Assembly: GCA_905221605.1 (NCBI GenBank)
Contig: CAJNDS010002237.1
Coordinates: 106,001-170,000 of the forward strand
Direction: 5' to 3'
Source of the DNA: Symbiodinium natans
Lineage: Eukaryota > Sar > Dinophyceae > Suessiales > Symbiodiniaceae
DNA length: 64,000 bases
Positions 1-11,100 of this stretch are shown here, piece after piece. Positions within the stretch are counted from its first letter, which is position 1; each line of letters begins with the position of its first letter. Under the pieces are notes generated by a model. The model was given only the letters and a program-made list of their open reading frames with translations, searched no databases and was not told the DNA's origin. Position numbers and translations under genes: made by a program.

Positions 1-1
1 C

Positions 2-676
2 CGGGCAGCCAGTCAGTACCAGGACCATTGCAGCAAAAAAGCACAAGAATTCCTGGCGAGCAGGGCGGAAAAGGTCCTTACTGCCATTGGGGAAAATCAG
101 CACCCAGTGTATAAGGTCTTCCTGCAGGAAAAGCAGGCTCGCAAGAGCAACGAGGCCACCTCCAGGCCCTGCAAAAAGCGCATTGGCTCCAACATAGGGA
201 GAGGCCACATCACCACCCAACAGGAATGGTTCCAGGAGCTGGTCCGGACCAAACCTGTGCATGCGTGGGAATGGGAAGGTCTCAACCTCCGGTGTGCTCA
301 GTGTCAACTTAAACTCCTGCACACAAAGAACCGCAAAACCTTGGAAGCACTGGCAGCGCACCAATGCACACACCAAGGCAGAGTGACGGTTGAAGGGGTA
401 CATGTTACACATGTTTTAAAACTGCTCGGGAACAGACAACTGTGGGTCTGCGAAGGTTGTGGTGGACAGTTGTCCTTGAAGACTAAAAATGTTTCGCAAA
501 AACTTTCAGTTGCATGCAGTTTTAAAAAGGACCCCAGGTGCAAGGCGCAGTTTAAGCCCGAGCCAACCAATGCCATCCGCAGCCTCTTTCAGCAGGTGCA
601 AGGCGACAGCCCAAGTTGCAGCAAGCAGACCCCCTGTGCAAAATCCCTGAAGGCACCGGCAGCTGAAGCAACCTAG
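2..676 (+). CDS. LINE polyprotein C-terminal part (copy A, partial)
   Basis: This open frame is cut at the left edge and ends at TAG 674-676. It starts just after the RNase H domain. Two Cys/His clusters are visible: one with CAQC followed by AAHQC, and one with CEGCGG followed by a later Cys pair in CSFKKDPRC. They look like zinc-binding modules that could bind element RNA, although that role is inferred. The C-terminus (KSLKAPAAEAT) matches copy C, whereas copy B ends differently because of a 1-nt change. The frame is intact here, so A supplies the undamaged version of this tail. Confidence 0.75.
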   Translation, partial: RAASQYQDHCSKKAQEFLASRAEKVLTAIGENQHPVYKVFLQEKQARKSNEATSRPCKKRIGSNIGRGHITTQQEWFQELVRTKPVHAWEWEGLNLRCAQCQLKLLHTKNRKTLEALAAHQCTHQGRVTVEGVHVTHVLKLLGNRQLWVCEGCGGQLSLKTKNVSQKLSVACSFKKDPRCKAQFKPEPTNAIRSLFQQVQGDSPSCSKQTPCAKSLKAPAAEAT

Positions 677-680
677 GAGG

Positions 681-1030
681 TTGCATCCTCCCAGTGAGGA
701 TAAAGTGAAGGTCATCCTCGCTACCAGAGAAGCCACTCCTGACCGATCCCCTCTAACAGCCTGCGCCAGGTGCACCAGCGGCCTTGAGGGAACTTTTTGT
801 CAGGAGGTTCCTAACCTCTCATGAGGTACCAGCCTCTGGTAGCATCCCAAAGAGGATGATAAGCTGAGGTTCATCCTCGCTGCCAGAGAACACACCCCTG
901 GCCGATTTCCTCTCACGGTTTGCACCTAGTGCACCAGAAACCCTGAGGAACGTTTTGCCAGGAGGTTAATTTTTTATGAGGTACAACCTCTGGTAGCATC
1001 CCAAAGAGGATGGTAGCTTAGGAGGAGGTG
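681..1030 (+). repeat. Diverged tandem repeats in the LINE 3' UTR
   Basis: The 3' UTR contains about 2.3 copies of a roughly 156-bp unit. Unit 1 starts near 696 and unit 2 near 852, and a partial third unit follows the AGGAGGTTAAT at about 960. Each unit opens with GAGGAT...TCATCCTCGC and closes with CAGGAGGTT. The same layout occurs in copies B, C and D. It may be the RNA recognised by the reverse transcriptase; this is inferred. Confidence 0.7.
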
Positions 1031-1154
1031 TTTTTCCTCCCCCTGTACTATAGGGCCAAGAGGGCCATCAGATGTGCCGGTACAGAGGCACGGTTTTCAC
1101 AACCCAAACACCAAGAAGGTGGATCGCATTTGTTCGCTCAACTCGGAAAAAATC

Positions 1155-1191
1155 TCCGTAGCCATTTTGGCTCAAGCCATTTTGGCTCAAG
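1155..1191 (+). other. Dinoflagellate spliced leader plus truncated relict leader
   Basis: Positions 1155-1176 match the 22-nt dinoflagellate spliced leader, with T at the variable first base. They are followed at once by 1177-1191, CCATTTTGGCTCAAG, which is the last 15 nt of the leader. This arrangement is expected when a reintegrated trans-spliced mRNA is transcribed again and the new leader is spliced onto the AG inside the old leader (CCGTAG). Relict leaders of this form are known from dinoflagellate retrogenes; here they sit on a LINE. Confidence 0.93.
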
Positions 1192-1295
1192 TTTTCGGCC
1201 CAAGGAGTAGCCTGAGGGAAGTTTCGGAGGTCTCAGCCTTCCTAGCATGGTAGCCAGCCTAGGACAGTTTGCCCAGAGGTGCCTTCCTCTTAGCC

Positions 1296-4200
1296 ATGGC
1301 CCCCCGCGAGTACATCTGTTGCAGTGGCAAAAGCTGCACAGGATGGATTTGGGCGGACAAGGCTCAGCCGCACATGCACTGCAAGAAATGCAGAACGCCC
1401 TGGGCAAACAGCATTCGACAGGCGAGACAGAACTGGAGCCAGTGGAAGCCACAATGGCCCACAGTGGCTGAGGCAGCTTACTGGCAGCCGCCAAAGAAGC
1501 CCAAGCCACCGAAGACACCACTGCCGAACAAGGTCCTGCAAGCCCTAGGAGTGGCATGGGACAATGTGCCTGAAGAGGTGCAAAAGAACCTCCAGGAGGC
1601 AGGGTACAGACCACCCAAGGCACAGGTCAAAGAAGAGGTGGACGACCTCACAGACCTGTGCCAGAAGCATGAAGCCGCCCTGCCGGAGGAGGTCAAAGCC
1701 TACCTGAAAGGCCTCAAGGCCAGCCAGGAGGTGACGCCCTCCCAAGCTGCGAGCCAGGCCAGCCAGAGCTGGCAGAGCGCAGCTGGCAAGCTCAAGCACA
1801 TCGCCGATCAAAAGATTGGCCTGCAGAAGCGCATAGACATGGCGAAGGAGTCATTAAGGCAGCTTCTACAAGAAATGATTGTGCTGAATGAGCAGGCTGA
1901 GAGGGCACAGAAGGCAGTTGAGGCAAGCTCAGGCCTACTCAAAGAGAAAGTCTTCTGCGAATCCGCTGCGGACATGGAGGTCGACAGCATCCTCCATGAA
2001 CTGGGGGTAAGCCTCAATGAGGAGCAAGAGAAGAAACTCCATGAGATTAAAGCGGAGCGAGAAGCAAAGCGGCGTCGCACGCAGGAGGGCCCCACCCCTC
2101 TGGGTCTTGAGGAGCACACCCAGGAGGGGATGCCTCCCGGCAATGCCAATGCCCCGCCGGGGTTGGGCCCGGTGGCCTAGGGACTCGGCGTGTGGGGCCT
2201 GGTGCCCCAAAGCAAGGGCCCCACAGAGCCAATGTGCGACCCCAGCCCAGGGCTGGAACACATGCTGCGAACTGCCCAGCAGTTCCTGGTGGCATGTGCT
2301 GAATACTACAAGCGAGGTGCTCACATCAATCTACATGGGAAAAGATTGAGGGAGGCCTTGGGGAAACAACTTACTGCAGGTAGCAGTGGTTGTGAGCCAA
2401 GCTGGCAGAAGCCCAGCCACTTTTGTCGGCCCAGAACGGAGTCGCCAGAAAGCGTTCCGATCACAGGACCAAAGTTTTTTCAAACTGGACCTTACAGATG
2501 ATGAGGCACCAGCAGCTGACGAGCAAATGCAGCCACTGTGGGAGGTGAACCCTGATGGAAACCCTCTGGTTACCCCAGGCCCCCCCCCACCACAATGGCA
2601 TGATAAAGCCCAGAAGGTGAAACCTTCCCCCTGCAGCCCAGAAGACATGGGTTCAGAACTAACATGGCAGGAGGTGGTTAGCCTCCTGGAAGACCAAGCG
2701 AGCCCCTTCCAGGAAAAGGAAGCCACCCTTCTAAGCTTCATCGAAGCCCAAGAGGAGGTGATGGCGGAGGACTCCCTGGCCTGGGGTTGGTGCAGGATGG
2801 TCCTGCAAGCCCTAGAACAAGGAGAGGATGTCACCGGGAAAGCCATCCAACAGGCAAAGGAGGTGATAACCTCTGAGCTCCCCAAACGTGAGACGCCCCT
2901 GCCACCGAAACAGGTGCTGGGCCAGCAGGAAGGAGAGGAAGACCTTGAGCATGACGAGGGCACCGACTCCGAAGCGCCCAGCCATGAGAAGGTTAAACCT
3001 TCCGCCTCGCCTGACCAGTATCTCAGCATCATGAGCGCCAATGTCACCAGCTTCAACAACGGGGCGTTGGAGTGGGTAACCTCCTCCAAAGCCAAGGTGG
3101 TGTGTCTGCAGGAAACCCACCTCACACCGGAACTGCTGCATGGGAGGAGAGCCACACTGCAATCCCTAGGATGGGATCTCTATGCTGAGCCGGCCTCCCT
3201 GTCGGACAAAGGCACAAGGTTGGGGGGCACTGCCTGCGCCTTTCCCAAAAATAGCGGCGTGTGGCAAAAAGCCACCTGCCAATGTAAAGGGGCGGGCTAC
3301 ACAGCCGTGGGTCTGAGGCAAAGACGGTGGGACTACACGATTGTGTCCCTCTACCTGAGGGACACGGAAGGCCTGAATGGTCCCACAAATGCGGAGGTGC
3401 TATCCTCTCTGGTGGCTTTCGTAAGAACCCTCCCAGAGCCCTGGATCATCTTGGGGGACTGGAACCTGGACCCGACTGAAGTTCAGGACACAGCGCTGAT
3501 TCAGGTGATGAGGGGGAGAATGATAGCCACTGGAGAAGCTACTTGCAACCATGGAGCGGAGCTGGATTTTGGGGTAGTGAGTAGGAGCCTGGAAGCCCTG
3601 GGGGAGCTGTCTGCTACCTGGGCAGTCCCGTGGAAACCCCATGCTGCCTTGCACCTCAAAGTCAAGGACGGTGCCAGTGAATGGAAATCCTGGAAACTTC
3701 CCCAGTTCCTGAAGCTCACAGCAGACCTCAAAAACCAGGAATGGCAAGAGGTCCAACCCTCCCACTTCGCCATAATTGACCGGACCTGTGCCCAAGAGGA
3801 CCAGAGCACCTGGCAGCTGGCGACCTGGGCGGCCAGCCTGGAGCATTGCCACGAAGCTCCGAGGACTGGCAGAGGGTGGTGTGTGCAGGCCCAATGGGGA
3901 CCCTCAGTCGCCCTTCCACTGCCCCCAAAGGCTCTGAAGTGGGCTGGTGGGCAGCCAGAATCCTGGAAGAGGTGCCAGCCTCCCAGCAGCACCTGCCGGA
4001 CCTAGGCAATCTCCCAGCCTGCCCAGACATTGCTGAAGGTGCTGCCTTCCTCACCGAACTGTCCCGGCAATGCTCAGCAACAGCACCACAGTGGCGCTCA
4101 TTGAGTGTTGTGGCCAGACACAAGGAGGCGGCCCTCCAAATGCAGAGAGCCAAGGAACAGCAAGCCCAGTACAAGGACTGGCTCCAAGCGGGATTAGCGA

Positions 4201-7200
4201 AAGGGATGAGACCTCTGTACAGTTCTCTCAAAAAGAGTGAAAGAGTCCTGGATCGGCCCTTCCAAAACCTCCCTGGAGAAGAGCGCCCAGGGGCCAGAAG
4301 GAAGCAATGGGTCGCTATCTGGGGAGAGGTAGAGGTTTCCCCCCCGATTGGCCAGACCTTACTGGATGCGGCAAAGTCCTCCCCGCTGTTTAAGATAACA
4401 GCAGACGGGCTTGAGGCCATCCTAAAGAATGTCACAGACAAAGCAGGAGGTCTTGATGGGCTCGCCTATGCTGCCCTCAAAAACCTCCCTGGACCGGCCT
4501 ATGAGCAGCTCACCCAAGCCCTGAACTTGGCTGAAGCCACAGGGGTGGCGCCACAGCACTGGCAGGCGCACCATGTGGCCCTTCTGCCCAAAAATGCTGA
4601 CATAGAAAGGCCCATAACCCTCACATCCATCACCTATCGGCTTTGGTGCTTCTGCAGAGCACAGGTCGTCAAGAAGTGGATGCGAGAAACTGCAGAGCAG
4701 TTCCCATGGGATAAAGCTTCCCCTGGCAACACGTGTCTAGAAACAGGCATGCAGAGACTCCTGAGAGGAGAGGTTAGCCGCGCAGCTAACAAACATGCCT
4801 GTGCAGTCCTCCTGGACCTGCAGACTTTCTATGACAGTGTCAACTGGACCAAATTGGAGGAGCGGATAGTGGCGACCGGCTTTCCGCCAGCTATAGCCCT
4901 CCTGGTCATGCAAGTCTACCGGGGAACGAGATATCTCGTGGCAGAGGATCTCCTCTCGGAGGGGATCCTCCCTGCGAGGGGCATCCTAGCCGGGTGCCCG
5001 TTCGCAACAATGATGGCCAGGGTTTACCTCCAGCCAATAATGCAAGAAGCCGCTCAGCTCCGCAGTATCACCGCCCTAGACACCTGGGTGGATGACATTG
5101 GAGCGGATTTCGAAGCACGATATCCTGAGCAGGCAGCGTTTGCGGTCTATGAAGGTTACAAAACCCTTCGCCGGCTTCTGGAAGGTAGCGACCTCCGTTT
5201 ATCCCTGAAGAAAACAGGCTTCCTGTGCACCACTGCAGAAGCCAGAAGGGAGCTACAGAAGCTGCGCAAAGATGGGGACCCGGCTATCTGTGATAGCATG
5301 AAGGATTTAGGCCTGGACTGTGCCCTGGGTCGGGTCCGGAGGGTCAAGGTGCAAAGAGCCCGCAGGCACAAAGCGGGCCAACGGCAGAAGAAGTTGAAAC
5401 AACTGAGAGTCCCGGGTGTGCCGGCCAAGGTCCGCCTCTTCAGAGGAGGGGTTGCCTCCGTCCTTACTTGGGGCCACCAAGCCCAGGGAATGCCGCCCAC
5501 CCGGAGACAGAAAGCAGTGTGGCAGACAGAAAATGGGCAATCTGGAGGTGGCCCTGTCCTCCGTGGGGGATAGGTACCAAGACCCGGGCCGCACCATGAT
5601 GGTCCAGCAAGTTGAGGCCTGGTTCCAGCTCAAGAAGCGCTGGGTAGGAAAGGAAGAGCTGCTGGAGAGAACATGGGGCCTCACAGTCCAAAGGCTGGAA
5701 GAGGCCAGCAGCAGGTGGCAAATGGTCAGGGGCCCGTTGGCAGCCACGGTTGCGTACCTGCTTGACATGGGTTGGCAGCCTAGAGGCAGTGATGAATGGT
5801 TAGACACCCACGGCACCAAGCACACCATACACACCCCACAGCAGGAGTGTCGTGTCTTAGACCTCCTCCAGCAAACCTACCAGAAGGAGGTGAACCACCG
5901 CATCGCCACTGGTCTTGCTGCCCCTGAGCTACAGGAGGGAGTCGACTGGACGGTAGGGAGGAAATTGCTGGGGGAGTTCAAGAAAGAAGGTCGAACCACG
6001 AAAGCAGCTGCCTTGAGGTGCGTCTGGCAGGGTGCCTTGGTTTGCAGCCAAAACTCTGCTGTCAAAGTGTGCCCCCGATGCCACGAGGAAGCAGATTGGG
6101 AGCATGTCCTCCTGGATTGTGCCTGGTGGGGAGGCCCAAAACTGGGAGTTGCCAACATGGTTCCAAGAAGGCAGGGCCCAAGGCCCGAGATCGCTGTGGA
6201 CCAGGGGCCTCCCGCCCAAACCCAAATGGGAGGTACAGCCTCCACAGGAGGACAATCCCATCTTTCTGGGTTTATGGGCAAACAAAGAGGCCCTCAATGA
6301 CCCGGAGCTTGTGTATGGCACAGATGCTAGTGGTGGCCCCTACACGGCGGACCCGAGACTCCGGCAGGTGGCATATGCAGTAGTAGCCTGCAAGAAACAG
6401 GGCCAAGAATACGTCCAGGTAGGAGCAATCGTAGGCCAAGTCCCTGGACCACAGACGGTTTTTCGGGGGGAGCTGTATGCCGTTCTGCAGCTGGCCCGTT
6501 ATACCGAAGGCCCTATTGACACGACACTAGACTGCCTTGGTGTCCCAAAACGAGTCCGCAGCCCAAAGCCGGGCAAGACCCACGGTGACATCTGGTGGGA
6601 GCTGCAAACCACTGATGTCAACCGCCTCAAAATGAAATGGGTTCCATCCCATGTTTCAGAGGAGGAGTTCCTCCGGAAGGTGGGTGCGGAAAACTCGTGG
6701 AGACAGCAGGTCAATGACCTGGCGGACAAGCTGTGTGGGGAAAAAGCGGCCGAACTGGCCCACCCTGATGTCCGGGCAGCCAGTCAGTACCAGGACCATT
6801 GCAGCAAAAAAGCACAAGAATTCCTGGCAAGCAGGGCGGAAAAGGTCCTTACTGCCATTGGGGAAAATCAGCACCCAGTGTATAAGGTCTTCCTGCAGGA
6901 AAAGCAGGCTCGTAAGAGCAACGAGGCCACCTCCAGGCCCTGCAAAAAGCGCATTGGCTCCAACATAGGGAGAGGCCACATCACCACCCAACAGGAATGG
7001 TTCCAGGCGCTGGTCCGGACCAAACCTGTGCATGCGTGGGAATGGGAAGGTCTCAACCTCCGGTGTGCTCAGTGTCAACTTAAACTCCTGCACACAAAGA
7101 ACCGCAAAACCTTGGAAGCACTGGCAGCGCACCAATGCACACACCAAGGCAGAGTGACGGTTGAAGGGGTACATGTTACACATGTTTTAAAACTGCTCGG

Positions 7201-7420
7201 GAACAGACAACTGTGGGTCTGCGAAGGTTGTGGTGGACAGTTGTCCTTGAAGACTAAAAATGTTTCGCAAAAACTTTCAGTTGCATGCAGTTTTAAAAAG
7301 GACCCCAGGTGCAAGGCGCAGTTTAAGCCCGAGCCAACCAATGCCATCCGCAGCCTCTTTCAGCAGGTGCAAGGGACAGCCCAAGTTGCAGCAAGCAGAC
7401 CCCCTGTGCAAAATCCCTGA
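1296..7420 (+). pseudogene. LINE polyprotein, copy B (frameshifted)
   Basis: The start chosen is ATG 1296 (MAPREYICC...), which follows the 5' UTR and is shared with copy C. Domains in order are: an N-terminal zinc ribbon (C-x4-C, then HMHCKKC), a coiled coil at about 1800-1950, the EEP endonuclease at about 3015-3665, the reverse transcriptase at about 4390-5310 with WVDD near 5090, CPRC...H...C near 6070, RNase H at 6310-6740, and the Cys-rich tail. Comparison with C shows these breaks: a 9-nt insertion carrying TAG at 2178, one extra T at 2474-2479, a 7-nt deletion near 3905, a 20-nt deletion near 5513, and one extra G near 6128. RNase H keeps all four acidic residues (GTDASGG, RGELYAV, TLDCLG, NDLADKL). 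An upstream ATG at 1247 opens an overlapping short frame that copy C lacks. Confidence 0.9.
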
Positions 7421-7920
7421 AGGCACCGGCAGCTGAAGCAACCTAGGAGGGTGCATCCTCCCAGTGAGGAAAGTGAAGGTCATCCTCGCTACCAGAGAAG
7501 CCACTCCTGACCGATCCCCTCTAACAGCCTGCGCCAAGTGCACCAGCGGCCTTGAGGGAACTTTTTGTCAGGAGGTTCCTAACCTCTCATGAGGTACCAG
7601 CCTCTGGTAGCATCCCAAAGAGGATGAGAAGCTGAGGTTCATCCTCGCTGCCAGAGAACACACCCCTGGCCGATTTCCTCTCACGGTTTGCACCTAGTGC
7701 ACCAGAAACCTTGAGGAATGTTTTGTCAGGAGTTTCAATCCTCTCATGAGGTACAACCTCTGGTAGCATCCCAAAGAGGATGGTAGCTTAGGAGGAGGTG
7801 TTTTCCTCCCCCTGTATTATAGGGCCAAGAGGGCCATCAGATGTGCCGGTACAGAGGCACGGTTTTCACAACCCAAACACCAAGAAGGTGGACCGCATTT
7901 GTTCGCTCAACTCGGAAAAA
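7421..7920 (+). other. LINE copy B 3' UTR
   Basis: This is the noncoding 3' tail of copy B, with the same roughly 156-bp tandem organisation as copy A. It ends in CAACTCGGAAAAA. No separate gene is seen in it. Confidence 0.75.
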
Positions 7921-8002
7921 TTGAACCCAGGTCGAACCTGGATTCTGACCCGGGTTCTGAACCTGGGTTGAACCCAGGTTGAACCTGGGTTGAACCCAGG
8001 TT
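7921..8002 (+). repeat. Palindromic GAACCCAGG/CCTGGGTTC array between LINE copies B and C
   Basis: An 82-bp array alternates TTGAACCCAGG and TTGAACCTGGG, so neighbouring units are inverted copies of each other. It lies exactly between the 3' end of B and the spliced leader of C. Related arrays sit at the 3' ends of C (14785) and D (15569), which suggests this repeat is the preferred target. Confidence 0.85.
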
Positions 8003-8003
8003 C

Positions 8004-8024
8004 CCGTAGCCATTTTGGCTCAAG
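8004..8024 (+). other. Dinoflagellate spliced leader at LINE copy C 5' end
   Basis: Twenty-one bases match the spliced leader from CCGTAG to CTCAAG. The preceding base is C, which may belong to the target repeat rather than the leader. There is no truncated second leader, so this copy went through one fewer round of leader addition than B. Confidence 0.9.
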
Positions 8025-8128
8025 TTTTCGGCCCAAGGAGTAGCCTGAGGGAAGTTTCGGAGGTCTCAGCCTTCCTAGCCTGGTAGCCAGCCTAGGACAG
8101 TTTGCCCAGAGGTGCCTTCCTCTTAGCC

Positions 8129-11100
8129 ATGGCCCCCCGCGAGTACATCTGTTGCAGTGGCAAAAGCTGCACAGGATGGATTTGGGCGGACAAGGCTCAG
8201 CCGCACATGCACTGCAAGAAATGCAGAACGCCCTGGGCAAACAGCATTCGACAGGCGAGACAGAACTGGAGCCAGTGGAAGCCACAATGGCCCACAGTGG
8301 CTGAGGCAGCTTACTGGCAGCCGCCAAAGAAGCCCAAGCCACCGAAGACACCACTGCCGAACAAGGTCCTGCAAGCCCTAGGAGTGGCATGGGACAATGT
8401 GCCTGAAGAGGTGCAAAAGAACCTCCAGGAGGCAGGGTACAGACCACCCAAGGCACAGGTCAAAGAAGAGGTGGACGACCTCACAGACCTGTGCCAGAAG
8501 CATCAAGCCGCCCTGCCGGAGGAGGTCAAAGCCTACCTGAAAGGCCTCAAGGCCAGCCAGGAGGTGACGCCCTCCCAAGCTGCGAGCCAGGCCAGCCAGA
8601 GCTGGCAGAGCGCAGCTGGCAAGCTCAAGCACATCGCCGATCAAAAGATTGGCCTGCAGAAGCGCATAGACATGGCGAAGGAGTCATTAAGGCAGCTTCT
8701 ACAAGAAATGATTGTGCTGAATGAGCAGGCTGAGAGGGCACAGAAGGCAGTTGAGGCAAGCTCAGGCCTACTCAAAGAGAAAGTCTTCTGCGAATCCGCT
8801 GCGGACATGGAGGTCGACAGCATCCTCCATGAACTGGGGGTAAGCCTCAATGAGGAGCAAGAGAAGAAACTCCATGAGATTAAAGCGGAGCGAGAAGCAA
8901 AGCGGCGTCGCACGCAGGAGGGCCCCACCCCTCTGGGTCTTGAGGAGCACACCCAGGAGGGGATGCCTCCCGGCAATGCCAATGCCCCGCCGGGGTTGGG
9001 CCCGGGACTCGGCGTGTGGGGCCTGGTGCCCCAAAGCAAGGGCCCCACAGAGCCAATGTGCCACCCCAGCCCAGGGCTGGAACACATGCTGCGAACTGCC
9101 CAGCAGTTCCTGGTGGCATGTGCTGAATACTACAAGCGAGGTGCTCACATCAATCTACATGGGAAAAGATTGAGGGAGGCCTTGGGGAAACAACTTACTG
9201 CAGGTAGCAGTGGTTGTGAGCCAAGCTGGCAGAAGCCCAGCCACTTTTGTCGGCCCAGAACGGAGTCGCCAGAAAGCGTTCCGATCACAGGACCAAAGTT
9301 TTTCAAACTGGACCTTACAGATGATGAGGCACCAGCAGCTGACGAGCAAATGCAGCCACTGTGGGAGGTGAACCCTGATGGAAACCCTCTGGTTACCCCA
9401 GGCCCCCCCCCACCACAATGGCATGATAAAGCCCAGAAGGTGAAACCTTCCCCCTGCAGCCCAGAAGACATGGGTTCAGAACTAACATGGCAGGAGGTGG
9501 TTAGCCTCCTGGAAGACCAAGCGAGCCCCTTCCAGGAAAAGGAAGCCACCCTTCTAAGCTTCATCGAAGCCCAAGAGGAGGTGATGGCGGAGGACTCCCT
9601 GGCCTGGGGTTGGTGCAGGATGGTCCTGCAAGCCCTAGAACAAGGAGAGGATGTCACGGGGAAAGCCATCCAACAGGCAAAGGAGGTGATAACCTCTGAG
9701 CTCCCCAAACGTGAGACGCCCCTGCCACCGAAACAGGTGCTGGGCCAGCAGGAAGGAGAGGAAGACCTTGAGCATGACGAGGGCACCGACTCCGAAGCGC
9801 CCAGCCATGAGAAGGTTAAACCTTCCGCCTCGCCTGACCAGTATCTCAGCATCATGAGCGCCAATGTCACCAGCTTCAACAACGGGGCGTTGGAGTGGGT
9901 AACCTCCTCCAAAGCCAAGGTGGTGTGTCTGCAGGAAACCCACCTCACACCGGAACTGCTGCATGGGAGGAGAGCCACACTGCAATCCCTAGGATGGGAT
10001 CTCTATGCTGAGCCGGCCTCCCTGTCGGACAAAGGCACAAGGTTGGGGGGCACTGCCTGCGCCTTTCCCAAAAATAGCGGCGTGTGGCAAAAAGCCACCT
10101 ACCAATGTAAAGGGGCGGGCTACACAGCCGTGGGTCTGAGGCAAAGACGGTGGGACTACACGATTGTGTCCCTCTACCTGAGGGACACGGAAGGCCTGAA
10201 TGGTCCCACAAATGCGGAGGTGCTATCCTCTCTGGTGGCTTTCGTAAGAACCCTCCCAGAGCCCTGGATCATCTTGGGGGACTGGAACCTGGACCCGACT
10301 GAAGTTCAGGACACAGCGCTGATTCAGGTGATGAGGGGGAGAATGATAGCCACTGGAGAAGCTACTTGCAACCATGGAGCGGAGCTGGATTTTGGGGTAG
10401 TGAGTAGGAGCCTGGAAGCCCTGGGGGAGCTGTCTGCTACCTGGGCAGTCCCGTGGAAACCCCATGCTGCCTTGCACCTCAAAGTCAAGGACGGTGCCAG
10501 TGAATGGAAATCCTGGAAACTTCCCCAGTTCCTGAAGCTCACAGCAGACCTCAAAAACCAGGAATGGCAAGAGGTCCAACCCTCCCACTTCGCCATAATT
10601 GACCGGACCTGTGCCCAAGAGGACCAGAGCACCTGGCAGCTGGCGACCTGGGCGGCCAGCCTGGAGCATTGCCACGAAGCTCCGAGGACTGGCAGAGGGT
10701 GGTGTGTGCAGGCCCAATGGGGACCCTTAGTCTTACAGCGCCCTTCCACTGCCCCCAAAGGCTCTGAAGTGGGCTGGTGGGCACGCATTGCCAGAATCCT
10801 GGAAGAGGTGCCAGCCTCCCAGCAGCACCTGCCGGACCTAGGCAATCTCCCAGCCTGCCCAGACACTGCTGAAGGTGCTGCCTTCCTCACCGAACTGTCC
10901 CGGCAATGCTCAGCAACAGCACCACAGTGGCGCTCATTGAGTGTTGTGGCCAGACACAAGGAGGCGGCCCTCCAAATGCAGAGAGCCAAGGAACAGCAAG
11001 CCCAGTACAAGGACTGGCTCCAAGCGGGATTAGCGAAAGGGATGAGACCTCTGTACAGTTCTCTCAAAAAGAGTGAAAGAGTCCTGGATCGGCCCTTCCA

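Larger units (their letters stand above)
1..1152 (+). mobile_element. LINE copy A, 3' fragment
   Basis: This is the 3' end of a non-LTR retrotransposon cut by the window edge. Position 1 corresponds to position 6772 of copy B, and the two are almost identical. It contains the end of the polyprotein frame, a roughly 475-nt 3' UTR, and a terminal GGAAAAAA at 1145-1152. Copy B begins directly after that short A-run, so A and B are joined head to tail. Confidence 0.9.
1153..7920 (+). mobile_element. LINE copy B, nearly full length with spliced leader
   Basis: This is a non-LTR retrotransposon of about 6.77 kb. It runs from a spliced-leader 5' end through a roughly 105-nt 5' UTR, a long polyprotein frame and a repeated 3' UTR to a terminal GGAAAAA at 7914-7920. 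It is nearly identical to copy C, differing mostly by small indels, so both insertions or duplications are recent. The 3' end is followed at once by a GAACCCAGG repeat array. I see no target-site duplication between the A/B and B/C junctions. Confidence 0.93.

Noticed and set aside
2331-3155. Long minus-strand frames over the LINE copies
   Set aside because: They are antisense shadows of the polyprotein and recur at the same place in B and C without any domain.
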